A stretch of DNA of 64,000 bases from Pseudomonas anguilliseptica (lineage in GTDB: Bacteria > Pseudomonadota > Gammaproteobacteria > Pseudomonadales > Pseudomonadaceae), in assembly GCF_021375795.1 (NCBI RefSeq), contig NZ_JAEIOI010000003.1:372001-436000 (forward strand), in the 5' to 3' direction. Made by a program: the position numbers and the translations under genes. Below are positions 1 to 8,180 of this stretch, in pieces (the first letter of the stretch is position 1; every line of letters starts with the position of its first letter). Under the pieces are notes generated by a model. That model was not told the DNA's origin and made no database searches. It saw only the letters and a program-made list of their open reading frames with translations.

Positions 1-30
1 TTGGTCTTTCGGAGTAGTTGCTTCGCTCAC
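1..30 (-). CDS. hemX: HemX N-terminus (partial, runs off window)
   Basis: Only the first ten codons are inside the window. They read V-S-E-A-T-T-P-K-D-Q from a GTG at position 30, preceded by a good AAGGAT ribosome-binding site. This start and the place directly after hemD fit HemX, the uroporphyrinogen-III C-methyltransferase-like membrane protein that follows hemD in Pseudomonas. The identification rests on gene order and a very short stretch of protein. Confidence 0.55.
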   Translation of the reverse strand, partial: MSEATTPKDQ

Positions 31-46
31 GTATCCATCCTTCGCG

Positions 47-817
47 TCAGAGATCGGCGACAGGTTGCGCCTGCAACGCTGCCAGCAACGCCGCGGCACT
101 CGCACCGCGACAATCCACAACAGAGTGGGCACCCGCCGCACGGGCCATCTCGGCAACACGCGGGCTGGGTACAAACAAGGGTAGCCGGGCCAATTCGGGC
201 CAGTCGTCAGCAGCCAGCTCGTGCAGATGTACAAAGCCCTGCCCACTGCTGACCACCAGGGCGTTCAGGCGTTCAGCCCGAACCCGCTCAATCAGGCTAG
301 CCGGCGGGTAATCCGGCAGCACCCGGCGATACAGTGGCAGATAGTCCACCTGCACGCCTTGGCCGCGCAAGCGCTCGGCCAGTAACTCTCGGCCACCCTC
401 GCCGCGCAGGATCAACACCCGCGGCATCTCAACGGCCAGTGCCCGCTGAAACTGTGGCAGAGCCAACAGGGCTTCACTGTCATCGCCCAGCTCGGGGTAA
501 TGCACGCACGGGTGCCACTCAAGCAGAACCTGCGCCGTGGCGGCACCGACGCTGAACCAGGGCTGTGTCTCGGGTATGGCGATCTGCGCAGCGTTCAGGC
601 GAGCCAGCGCCAAACGCGCTGCCGGCTTGCTGACCACGATCACTGCGCTGTACTGCGGCAAGCGAGCCAGCGTACTGCGTTGTTCGGCTGTCTCGGGCAA
701 CGCCTCAATGGCCAACAGCGGCAGGCTACTGCTGAAGATGCCCTGCTGGGCCAGGGTGGCTGCCAACGCGCTCGACTCTTCAGCCGGACGGGTCAGCAGC
801 AGCCGCCAACCATTCAC
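47..817 (-). CDS. hemD: Uroporphyrinogen-III synthase
   Basis: HemD cyclises hydroxymethylbilane to uroporphyrinogen III, the branch point to heme, siroheme and cobalamin, in the cytoplasm. The protein has 256 residues and starts [11 protein letters not shown], the usual HemD N-terminus. It ends in the family pattern, with VVSSGQGF in mid-protein. The GTG start at 817 overlaps the hemC stop by four bases (GTGA), so the two are probably translationally coupled. A longer open frame runs upstream inside hemC but has no homology and is ignored. It lies in a hemC-hemD-hemX transcription unit. Confidence 0.93.
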   Translation of the reverse strand: MNGWRLLLTRPAEESSALAATLAQQGIFSSSLPLLAIEALPETAEQRSTLARLPQYSAVIVVSKPAARLALARLNAAQIAIPETQPWFSVGAATAQVLLEWHPCVHYPELGDDSEALLALPQFQRALAVEMPRVLILRGEGGRELLAERLRGQGVQVDYLPLYRRVLPDYPPASLIERVRAERLNALVVSSGQGFVHLHELAADDWPELARLPLFVPSPRVAEMARAAGAHSVVDCRGASAAALLAALQAQPVADL

Positions 818-1752
818 TCGCCAGCAGCCTCGCCATAGACCGCTTGTAGAATGGCCGCCGCACCTTGCGCCAGCAGCGCTTCGGCGACCTGTACGCCCAG
901 CTGCTCGGCAGCCGCCACGGGCGCACGCTGTTCGGCACGCAGCAATTGCGAACCGTCGGGTTGACCAACCAGGCCGCGCAGCCAAAGTTGTTCGCCTTCC
1001 AGCACTGCATAACAGGCGATCGGCACCTGGCAGCCGCCGTTCAGGTGTTTGTTCAGCGCACGCTCGGCGGTCACCCGCAGCGCAGTATCGCGGTGGTGCA
1101 GCGGCGCCAGCAGGGCGTGAATTTCACTGTCAGCCGTGCGGCATTCGATACCCACCGCGCCCTGACCACCGGCCGGCAGGCTGTCTTCAGCACTGATCGA
1201 AGAACGAATACGCTCTGCAAAGCCCAAACGAATCAGCCCGGCAGCGGCGAGGATGATGGCGTCGTACTCGCCGGCATCCAGCTTGGCCAAACGAGTATTG
1301 ACGTTGCCACGCAGGAACTGGATTTTCAGATCCGGGCGGCGCGCCAGCAGCTGGGCCTGACGGCGCAGGCTGGAGGTGCCGACCACACTGCCAGCCGGCA
1401 ACGCGTCGAGGCTGGTGTAGGTGTTGGAAACGAAAGCATCGCGCGGGTCTTCGCGCTCGCAGATGCAGTACAGGCCCAGGCCTTCGGGGAAGTCCATCGG
1501 TACATCCTTCATCGAATGCACGGCGATGTCGGCCTGATTCTCCAGCAGCGCAGTTTCCAGCTCCTTGACGAACAGGCCCTTGCCGCCAATCTTCGCCAGC
1601 GGTGCGTCCAGTAGCTTGTCGCCACGACTGACCATCGGCACCAGGCTGACCTTGAGGCCAGGGTGCGCCTGTTCCAGACGGGCTTTGACGTGTTCGGCCT
1701 GCCACAGGGCCAGGGCACTTTTACGGGTGGCAATGCGGATTTCGCGAGACAT
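814..1752 (-). CDS. hemC: Porphobilinogen deaminase (hydroxymethylbilane synthase)
   Basis: HemC polymerises four porphobilinogens into hydroxymethylbilane, one step before HemD. The protein of 312 residues starts [18 protein letters not shown]. It keeps the HSMKDVP segment with catalytic Asp context and the NGGCQVPIA loop, whose cysteine holds the dipyrromethane cofactor. ATG at 1752 is chosen over an in-frame TTG two codons upstream because family members start there. It is the first gene of the hem cluster on the minus strand, downstream of algZ-algR but separated from them by a 223-base spacer that holds a structured repeat. Confidence 0.96.
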   Translation of the reverse strand: MSREIRIATRKSALALWQAEHVKARLEQAHPGLKVSLVPMVSRGDKLLDAPLAKIGGKGLFVKELETALLENQADIAVHSMKDVPMDFPEGLGLYCICEREDPRDAFVSNTYTSLDALPAGSVVGTSSLRRQAQLLARRPDLKIQFLRGNVNTRLAKLDAGEYDAIILAAAGLIRLGFAERIRSSISAEDSLPAGGQGAVGIECRTADSEIHALLAPLHHRDTALRVTAERALNKHLNGGCQVPIACYAVLEGEQLWLRGLVGQPDGSQLLRAEQRAPVAAAEQLGVQVAEALLAQGAAAILQAVYGEAAGE

Positions 1753-1848
1753 GGGCAATTCCAGAAAACGAACTGCCGGGGATAATAACAGGCTGGCCCG
1801 GATCAGGCCTGCAACCCTAGCTGCTAAAGCTCCTTAGCAACCAGTATC

Positions 1849-1965
1849 GGATCTTGCGAGCTAGAGTGAGACAAGGCGGAAACAGGCGAGGAAGCGGAGT
1901 TTACTGTTGTAAATGAGCATTCCGAGCCTGTTTCCAACGCAGGATCGCCGACGCGCAGCAGATCC
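1849..1965. repeat. Structured dispersed repeat, copy A
   Basis: About 117 bp bounded by GGATC and GATCC, between algR and hemC. An outer stem pairs GAAACAGGC (1879-1887) with GCCTGTTTC (1926-1934). An inner hairpin pairs TTTAC (1900-1904) with GTAAA (1909-1913). A second copy lies at 31530-31645 with the same outer stem and a compensated inner stem. It does not look like a protein gene. Confidence 0.75.
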
Positions 1966-1975
1966 AGTCAGAACG

Positions 1976-2722
1976 CTAGAGGTTGTGCATCAGCTTACGC
2001 ACCCCAGCCACATGCCGGCGGCTGACAATCAGCGCTTCCTCGTTCATGCCCTTGAGAAACAGCTGAAAATGCCCGAGCGGCGTACGTTGCAGGCGTTCGA
2101 TACGCTCGCGAGCGACCAGTGCATTGCGGTGAATGCGCACAAAGCGATCACCAAACTCGTCTTCCAAGGCTTTCAACGGCTCATCCAGCAGCACTTCGCC
2201 GCCGGCATGGCGCAAGGTCACGTATTTGTGGTCGGCAATAAAGTAGATCACCTGATCCAGCGGAATCAGCTCGATGCCTTTGCGGGTGCGTGCACTGATA
2301 TGGCTACGCGGGCCACCGCCACTGTCTGCCGCCGGGCGAGTCAACGCCGCCAGTTGCACACGATTGGGCCGCTCGGCCTTTTTTAGCGCTTCGCTGAGGC
2401 TTTCCGCCCGCACCGGTTTGACCAGATAGCCCACGGCGCTGACCTGGAAGGCTTCCAGGGCAAATTCGTCATGCGCAGTACAGAAGATCACCGCCGGAGG
2501 CGCTTCACGCTCACACAGCTTGGCGGCTACTTGCAGGCCATCGAGGCCCGGCATGCGGATATCCAGCAGCACCACGTCTGGCTTCAAGCTGTCGATCAGG
2601 CTCAGGGCCTCCTCGCCGTTGCTGGCTGCGGGTTCAAGCACGCGATAGCCATCAAGATCGCCCACCATACGGCTCAGGCGCTCACGGGCCAGGGGTTCAT
2701 CATCGACAATCAGGACATTCAT
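1976..2722 (-). CDS. algR: LytTR-family response regulator AlgR
   Basis: AlgR is the response regulator that in Pseudomonas controls alginate synthesis, type IV pilus twitching and other virulence or surface traits. The 248-residue protein starts MNVLIVDDEPLARERLSRM. The phospho-acceptor is Asp54 in LLDIRMPG, and a C-terminal LytTR DNA-binding domain occupies about residues 140-245. ATG at 2722 is used instead of a longer frame 16 codons upstream because it gives the conserved receiver start. The start overlaps the algZ stop by four bases (ATGA), so the two are probably coupled. Confidence 0.95.
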   Translation of the reverse strand: MNVLIVDDEPLARERLSRMVGDLDGYRVLEPAASNGEEALSLIDSLKPDVVLLDIRMPGLDGLQVAAKLCEREAPPAVIFCTAHDEFALEAFQVSAVGYLVKPVRAESLSEALKKAERPNRVQLAALTRPAADSGGGPRSHISARTRKGIELIPLDQVIYFIADHKYVTLRHAGGEVLLDEPLKALEDEFGDRFVRIHRNALVARERIERLQRTPLGHFQLFLKGMNEEALIVSRRHVAGVRKLMHNL

Positions 2723-3801
2723 AATGCACGGGCTTCCTGCTTGGGTCTCGCACAAGGATAGCGTAGACAAGTGAAGTGGCGTCCGTCACGGCGCTCTACG
2801 CTGAGACTGGCCCGCGGCCCGAAAAGTGCCACCAGCCGCGCGTCGATATTGCTCAGCGCTTGATGCGTGCCGCGCGACGGCGGCTCCTCGCCTAGTTGTT
2901 CGTATGGGTTGCTCACGCACAGCTGGAATACCCCCTCGTGATAACTCGCCTCGACCCGCACCAGGCCGCCCTCGATGCGTGGCGCAATGCCGTAGATCAG
3001 GGCGTTTTCCAGTAAGGGTTGCAGCGTCAGTTGTGGAATCGGCAGATCGTCCGGCACATCGACAATCTCCCACTGCAACTGTAGACGCTCGCCGAGCCGA
3101 TAGCGCTCAATCGATAAATATCGTTGCGCCAGCTCCAGCTCCTCGCGCCAGGGCACCAGATTGCCGGGCTTGGCCAGGCTGGCGCGGAACAGGTCGGACA
3201 AATCCAGCACCGCCTGCTCGGCCTTGTACGGGTCGACCACCACCAGGCTGGCGATGCTGTTCAAGCTGTTGAACAGAAAGTGCGGGCGGATACGCGCCTG
3301 CAATGACTCGAGACGGGCACGCAATTCGGCCTGCTCCTGTTTGCGCCACTGACTCTGCAGGTAGAAATAACGCAGCAGCAACGCCGACATGATCAGGCTG
3401 ATCAAGGCATGGCGCAGGTACAGATTGACTTCGCCAGCCCGTGGTAACGGCCCGCCCAGCTCGTAGTAATCCGCCACGGCGGTGCACAGCAGGCTGAGGG
3501 TGACCACAATAGCGCAGCACAAGGTGCCGGCCGTGGCCGCCGGCATGCGTGCCATCAGCGGGCGCAGGCGGCACAGCACCGCGGCCGAGAGCAGTACGAT
3601 CCATTGCACGAACAGCGAAGTCAGCGCCAGGCGCACCCAGTCAAAACCCGGCAGCATCGGCTCGGACAACACCAGCACCAGCACCAGCAACTCGGCCAGC
3701 AGCACCATGCTCAGCAGGGCTTCTGGCTGACAAAGCTCGGGCACGAAAAAGTCATCGACCAGTGGTGGTTGTTTTTCTGATAACAGGCTTTTTATTTTCA
3801 T
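2719..3801 (-). CDS. algZ: AlgZ/FimS sensor histidine kinase (LytS type)
   Basis: Membrane sensor partner of AlgR. The 360-residue protein has several N-terminal hydrophobic segments, then the LytS-type H-box RPHFLFNSLN near residue 175 and the N-box LLENALIYGI, which matches the unorthodox AlgZ/FimS kinases. Start MKIKSLLSEKQ at 3801 agrees with the family length of about 358; the open frame continues 48 codons upstream without homology. It overlaps algR by four bases and is divergent from argH, as in P. aeruginosa. Confidence 0.93.
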   Translation of the reverse strand: MKIKSLLSEKQPPLVDDFFVPELCQPEALLSMVLLAELLVLVLVLSEPMLPGFDWVRLALTSLFVQWIVLLSAAVLCRLRPLMARMPAATAGTLCCAIVVTLSLLCTAVADYYELGGPLPRAGEVNLYLRHALISLIMSALLLRYFYLQSQWRKQEQAELRARLESLQARIRPHFLFNSLNSIASLVVVDPYKAEQAVLDLSDLFRASLAKPGNLVPWREELELAQRYLSIERYRLGERLQLQWEIVDVPDDLPIPQLTLQPLLENALIYGIAPRIEGGLVRVEASYHEGVFQLCVSNPYEQLGEEPPSRGTHQALSNIDARLVALFGPRASLSVERRDGRHFTCLRYPCARPKQEARAL

Positions 3802-4055
3802 CACCGCAGTTTCCGCGTGAGCCGCGTCAGCAGCAAGATAGACAGCTGCGACCGGGCAAAATAAAGCACCGAAATGCGCCCACCGCGACAAAACTGTGAA
3901 CGGCACAACATTGCCGTCCTGCAGCCTAGCTGGCGCCACCGACAAACCGACGCGGCGAATTTGCCTGTCAGCCTGTTATTATCGGCGCACTTTTCCGTCT
4001 TGCCGGCCGCCCCAGTGCGGCCAGCCCGTTTTAGCGCACCAGCCGAGCGAAGCCC

Positions 4056-5450
4056 ATGAGCACTGAAAAAACCAACCAATCCTGGGGCGGCCGCTTCAGC
4101 GAACCCGTCGATGACTTTGTTGCCCGCTTTACCGCCTCCGTCGAATTCGACAAGCGCCTGTATCGCCACGACATCATGGGTTCCATCGCCCACGCCAGCA
4201 TGCTGGCCAAGGTTGGCGTGCTGACTAACACCGAGCGCGACAGCATCATCGCCGGCCTGACGCAGATTCAGGGCGAGATCGAAGCCGGCCAGTTCGACTG
4301 GCGCGTCGACCTGGAAGACGTGCACATGAACATCGAAGCGCGCCTGACCGACCGCATCGGCGTCACCGGCAAGAAGCTGCACACCGGCCGCTCGCGTAAC
4401 GATCAGGTGGCCACCGATATCCGCCTGTGGCTGCGCGACGAGATCGACCTGATCCTGGCCGAGATCACCCGCCTGCAGCAAGGTCTGCTGGAGCAGGCCG
4501 AGCGTGAAGCGGAAACCATCATGCCCGGCTTTACCCACCTGCAAACCGCGCAGCCGGTGACCTTCGGGCATCATCTTTTGGCCTGGTTCGAAATGCTCTC
4601 GCGCGACTATGAGCGCCTGGTCGATTGCCGCAAGCGCACCAACCGCATGCCACTCGGCAGCGCGGCGCTGGCCGGCACCACCTACCCGATCCAGCGCGAG
4701 ATCACCGCACAATTACTGGGTTTCGACGCCGTTGGCGGCAATTCACTGGATGGTGTGTCCGATCGCGACTTCGCCATCGAATTCTGCGCCGCCGCCTCCC
4801 TGGCGATGATGCACCTGTCGCGCTTTTCCGAAGAGTTGGTGCTGTGGACTTCAGCGCAGTTCCAGTTTATAGATCTACCCGACCGTTTCTGCACCGGCAG
4901 CTCGATCATGCCGCAGAAGAAAAACCCCGACGTACCGGAGCTGGTACGCGGCAAAACCGGCCGTGTATTCGGCGCGCTGATGGGCCTGCTGACCCTGATG
5001 AAAGGCCAGCCACTGGCCTACAACAAGGACAACCAGGAAGACAAAGAGCCGCTGTTCGACGCCGCCGACACCCTGCGCGACTCGCTGCGCGCCTTTGCCG
5101 ACATGATCCCGGCGATCAAGCCCAAGCACGCGATCATGCGTGAGGCGGCGCTGCGCGGTTTCTCCACCGCCACGGATCTCGCCGACTACCTGGTACGCAA
5201 GGGCCTGCCATTCCGCGACTGCCACGAGATCGTCGGTCATGCGGTGAAGTACGGCGTCGAGTCCGGCAAGGATTTGGCCGAAATGAGCCTGGACGAGCTC
5301 CGCCAGTTCAGCGACCAGATCGAACAGGACGTGTTCGCCGTGCTGACCCTGGAAGGCTCGGTGAATGCCCGTGACCATATCGGCGGCACCGCACCGAACC
5401 AGGTGCGCGCTGCGGTGGTGCGTGGCCGCGAACTGCTCGCCGCTCGCTGA
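4056..5450 (+). CDS. argH: Argininosuccinate lyase
   Basis: Last step of arginine synthesis: argininosuccinate to arginine plus fumarate, in the cytoplasm. The protein has 464 residues, normal for the family. It starts [14 protein letters not shown] and carries the fumarase/lyase signature [12 protein letters not shown] at about residue 283. It is transcribed away from algZ across a 254-bp spacer, and the next gene starts one base after its stop. Confidence 0.98.
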   Translation: MSTEKTNQSWGGRFSEPVDDFVARFTASVEFDKRLYRHDIMGSIAHASMLAKVGVLTNTERDSIIAGLTQIQGEIEAGQFDWRVDLEDVHMNIEARLTDRIGVTGKKLHTGRSRNDQVATDIRLWLRDEIDLILAEITRLQQGLLEQAEREAETIMPGFTHLQTAQPVTFGHHLLAWFEMLSRDYERLVDCRKRTNRMPLGSAALAGTTYPIQREITAQLLGFDAVGGNSLDGVSDRDFAIEFCAAASLAMMHLSRFSEELVLWTSAQFQFIDLPDRFCTGSSIMPQKKNPDVPELVRGKTGRVFGALMGLLTLMKGQPLAYNKDNQEDKEPLFDAADTLRDSLRAFADMIPAIKPKHAIMREAALRGFSTATDLADYLVRKGLPFRDCHEIVGHAVKYGVESGKDLAEMSLDELRQFSDQIEQDVFAVLTLEGSVNARDHIGGTAPNQVRAAVVRGRELLAAR

Positions 5451-5451
5451 T

Positions 5452-6003
5452 ATGCCAACCCATTCGCCAGGACGGCGAATTTCGGTGGTCGGCTGCTCCG
5501 GCTCGGGCAAGACCACCCTGGCGCGACGTTTGGCACGGCAACTGAGCTATCGCCATGTTGAACTGGACGCGCTGTATCACCAGCCCAACTGGCAACCACT
5601 GCCGACTGAACAGTTCAAGCAGGCCGTCAGCACAGCACTGCAAGGTGACGACTGGGTCGTGGAAGGCAGCTATTCGGCCGTGCGCCCGCACGTGCTGGAG
5701 CGCTCGGATATGGTGATCTGGCTGGACCTGCCCAAGGCCGTTGTCATGCGTCAGGTAATCTGGCGCACACTGCGTCGCCTAATCAACAACGAAGAGCTGT
5801 GGAACGGTAATCGCGAGCGCTGGGGCAACTTGTTCAAGCTCACCCCGGAAAAATCCATTCTGGTCTGGTCCTGGCAACGCCACGCGGTCTACCGACAACG
5901 CTATGGCGACGAAATGCGCGAGACACCTGAATCTCGGCGCTATATACGGCTGGACTCACGCCAGGCCGTCGAACACTTTCTGAGCACGCTCCCGGCCCGT
6001 TAG
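5452..6003 (+). CDS. P-loop adenylate-kinase-like NTPase
   Basis: Protein of 183 residues starting MPTHSPGRRISVVG with a clear Walker A motif GCSGSGKTT near residue 17. It has the overall pattern of adenylate-kinase/shikimate-kinase-like small P-loop proteins (ELDALYHQPNW, then WVVEGSY and a WLDLP strand). Related proteins are annotated as topology modulators or adenylate kinases; substrate and role are unknown. Start at 5452 is one base after the argH stop, suggesting co-transcription. The longer open frame inside argH is not credible. No good ribosome-binding site is visible, so it may depend on coupling. Confidence 0.8.
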   Translation: MPTHSPGRRISVVGCSGSGKTTLARRLARQLSYRHVELDALYHQPNWQPLPTEQFKQAVSTALQGDDWVVEGSYSAVRPHVLERSDMVIWLDLPKAVVMRQVIWRTLRRLINNEELWNGNRERWGNLFKLTPEKSILVWSWQRHAVYRQRYGDEMRETPESRRYIRLDSRQAVEHFLSTLPAR

Positions 6004-6015
6004 GAGTTCTGTCTT

Positions 6016-6495
6016 ATGCTTCTTCATATCCGCCCTGCCACCGCCGCAGACGCCGCTCTGATCCTGCGTTTTATCACCGATCTGGCGATCTACGAGAAAG
6101 CCGAGCATGAGGTGAAAACCGACGCCGCCGGGATCGAAGCGAGCCTGTTCGGGCCTGACAGCAGTGCCCAAGCGCTGATCTGCGAGTATGACGGCCAGCC
6201 GATTGGCTACGCCGTGTACTTCTTCAATTACTCGACCTGGCTGGGCAAACACGGGCTGTACCTGGAAGACCTCTATATCAGCCCGGAAACACGCGGCGTC
6301 GGCGCGGGCAAAGCCCTGCTGCGTCACCTGGCGCAACTGGCCGTGGCCAAGGGCTGTGGCCGCTTCGAGTGGGCTGTGCTGGACTGGAACACGCCTGCCA
6401 TCGAATTCTATGAAGCCTTCGGTGCCAAGCCGAAAGACGAATGGACGACCTACCGTCTGACCGGCCAGGCCCTGCTGGACTTTGCTCAGGGCTAG
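6016..6495 (+). CDS. GNAT-family N-acetyltransferase
   Basis: A 159-residue GCN5-related acetyltransferase. It starts MLLHIRPATAADAALI after an AGGAG ribosome-binding site, has the acetyl-CoA loop LYISPETRGVGAGKALL (R-G-x-G-A-G) and a terminal DWN-x-x-AIEFYEAFGAKP strand-helix. This arrangement resembles the diamine acetyltransferase-like branch of the family. The substrate cannot be told from sequence. It lies 12 bp after the P-loop gene and probably shares its transcript. Confidence 0.9.
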   Translation: MLLHIRPATAADAALILRFITDLAIYEKAEHEVKTDAAGIEASLFGPDSSAQALICEYDGQPIGYAVYFFNYSTWLGKHGLYLEDLYISPETRGVGAGKALLRHLAQLAVAKGCGRFEWAVLDWNTPAIEFYEAFGAKPKDEWTTYRLTGQALLDFAQG

Positions 6496-6512
6496 CCCTT
6501 TTGGAGAAACAT

Positions 6513-6779
6513 ATGAGCGAGCAAGACGACGAAGATTTCGCCCAGGACACCCTGACCCAGGCCATCGAAAACCAGCTGGAAGCCGGCGAACCCGCCTTTG
6601 TCCAGGCAGTGCTGAACAAGCTGACGCTGGTCGGTTACGAGCGCGAGGAGATCATTGAGCTGATGGCCCTGGTGCTGGCGGATGAAATCGACGCCATGCT
6701 GCGCGATGACCGCCCCTTTGACCTGGCCCGCTACGAACAAGGCCTGCGCGCCCTGCCGGAGCTGCCGGAAGAAAACTGA
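6513..6779 (+). CDS. Conserved hypothetical acidic protein
   Basis: Small acidic protein of 88 residues starting MSEQDDEDFAQDTLTQAIENQLE, with a good GGAG site upstream. It is mostly helical and has no signal peptide or membrane segment. It resembles short conserved Pseudomonas proteins found next to the acetyltransferase gene, but I know of no function. The spacing of 17 bp suggests it belongs to the argH-downstream operon. Confidence 0.75.
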   Translation: MSEQDDEDFAQDTLTQAIENQLEAGEPAFVQAVLNKLTLVGYEREEIIELMALVLADEIDAMLRDDRPFDLARYEQGLRALPELPEEN

Positions 6780-6861
6780 GCCGTACTTGACCCAGGGCAC
6801 TGTTCATCCTGGCAAGCAGATTGCTACTGTCTGACAATCTGACCCACAAGGCGCAGCACCG

Positions 6862-7659
6862 ATGACGCTTTCGTTCGAGCCAGTCGGCCTTCTGTTCACC
6901 CTGCTCTGCGCTCTGGCTGGCGCCGGGTTGGTGCGTGCTGACACCCCGCGCATCGGCGCCGAGGATGACTGGTACCCCTACACCGCCTGGCGTGATGAAC
7001 AGATCGTGGGCATGTCGGCAGATATCGTCCGTGCGGCCTTCGCCAGCAGCGAAACCTCGATCGAACTCGCCGCCTACCCCTATTCACGCTGCATGGAGCT
7101 GGCCCGCTCCGGCGCGCTGGCGGCCTGTTTCAACACCACCCCCGACTCACGCATCGAAGAACAATTTCTGCTGCCCGAGGAAATGCTGTTCAGCGACGAC
7201 ATCCTGCTCTGGGCCCGTAACGGCGCAGCACCCCTGACAGACCTCAATGCCCTGGCCGGCAAGCGCGTGGCGGTGACCATCGGCTACACCTACGGTGAAC
7301 CCTTCGACAACCGCCAGGACATCCTGCGCGTGCCGGTGCGGCGCGATCTCAATGGTTTTCTTATGCTGCAGCGCGACCGCGTCGATTATGTGGTGGCCTT
7401 TCGCGGCACCACCCAAGCATTGATCGAACAGAACCCGGAATTGGCCGAGCAATTCGTCGCTCTGGCCACCGTGCACCAGCCGCAGCTGTACCTGACGTTC
7501 TCGCGCCATCATCCGCAGGCTACGGCACTGCTACAGCGCTTCGATCAGGGCATGCGGCAGATCAGAAGCGACGGCACCTATCAGAAAATTATCCAGCGCT
7601 GGCAGCTACCGGCTCGGCAAGCGGCGGCACACACCACTACACTGCTGAATAGGCCATAA
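6862..7659 (+). CDS. Periplasmic solute-binding protein (SBP_bac_3 type)
   Basis: A 265-residue secreted protein with a signal peptide of about 26 residues (hydrophobic core then RA-D). The mature start IGAEDDWYPYTAW and the segments AGKRVAVTIGYTYGEPF and GTYQKIIQRWQ are typical of family 3 amino-acid-type binding proteins. No permease or ATPase genes adjoin, so it is an orphan; such orphans in Pseudomonas may act as sensors or scavenging proteins. The ligand is unknown. A paralogue of the same type lies at 45887-46672. Confidence 0.85.
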   Translation: MTLSFEPVGLLFTLLCALAGAGLVRADTPRIGAEDDWYPYTAWRDEQIVGMSADIVRAAFASSETSIELAAYPYSRCMELARSGALAACFNTTPDSRIEEQFLLPEEMLFSDDILLWARNGAAPLTDLNALAGKRVAVTIGYTYGEPFDNRQDILRVPVRRDLNGFLMLQRDRVDYVVAFRGTTQALIEQNPELAEQFVALATVHQPQLYLTFSRHHPQATALLQRFDQGMRQIRSDGTYQKIIQRWQLPARQAAAHTTTLLNRP

Positions 7660-7677
7660 CAACAAGACGGAGTCACT

Positions 7678-7932
7678 ATGAAAGCCTTTACTTCCGACCT
7701 GATCGACGAACTGGAAATCCTCGCCCTGTACAACCTGAGCAACCACCAGGAAGGGCTCAAGGTGCACAACAACGCCTCATTCAAGGCTCAGGGGGCAATT
7801 ACCCGGCTGCATGAGAAAGGCCTGATCAGTCAGTCCGACGGTGGTTACCTGACCAGCCTGGGGATTGATGCCGCCGAACACGCCCAAGGCCTGTTGACCA
7901 TCCTCGCGCCCAAGAGCGCTTTGCTGACTTAA
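7678..7932 (+). CDS. TIGR02647 family protein
   Basis: An 84-residue protein starting MKAFTSDLIDELEILALYNL and ending in the conserved GLISQSDGGYLTSLGIDAAEHAQ segment. It matches the TIGR02647 family, small proteins found widely in Pseudomonas. The C-terminal part looks like a winged-helix fold (helix, then RLHEKGLI, then a turn with DGGYLT), so nucleic-acid binding is possible, but the role is not established. It has a clear site CGGAG before its ATG. Confidence 0.85.
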   Translation: MKAFTSDLIDELEILALYNLSNHQEGLKVHNNASFKAQGAITRLHEKGLISQSDGGYLTSLGIDAAEHAQGLLTILAPKSALLT

Positions 7933-8180
7933 ACCCTGCCCTTCAGCCAGGCCCATGCCGGGCGATACAGCAGCAGATACCGCACAGAACTGTCCGCCCT
8001 GCTGCCCCGCCGTTTTCCATAGCCACAGAGCCCTGGCGGCAGCATTCAACCCCGCGCCATGCTCATGACGCCCACCTGAATGCTACCGGCCCTGGCATGT
8101 ATCCAAGGGGCTGCGCGCACTGATCAACAGGTTCCAAGAACCGGGGCAACTGGTAGGCTTGCCTCACCTCCCCAGCGAGC
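7933..8180. other. Intergenic spacer upstream of cyaA
   Basis: 248 bases without a convincing gene. It must hold the cyaA promoter. I see no clear CRP-like palindrome and no strong terminator for the preceding gene. Confidence 0.5.

Noticed and set aside
3801..3945. Longer AlgZ start 48 codons upstream
   Set aside because: Family length and the hydrophobic N-terminus favour 3801; the extension has no homology.
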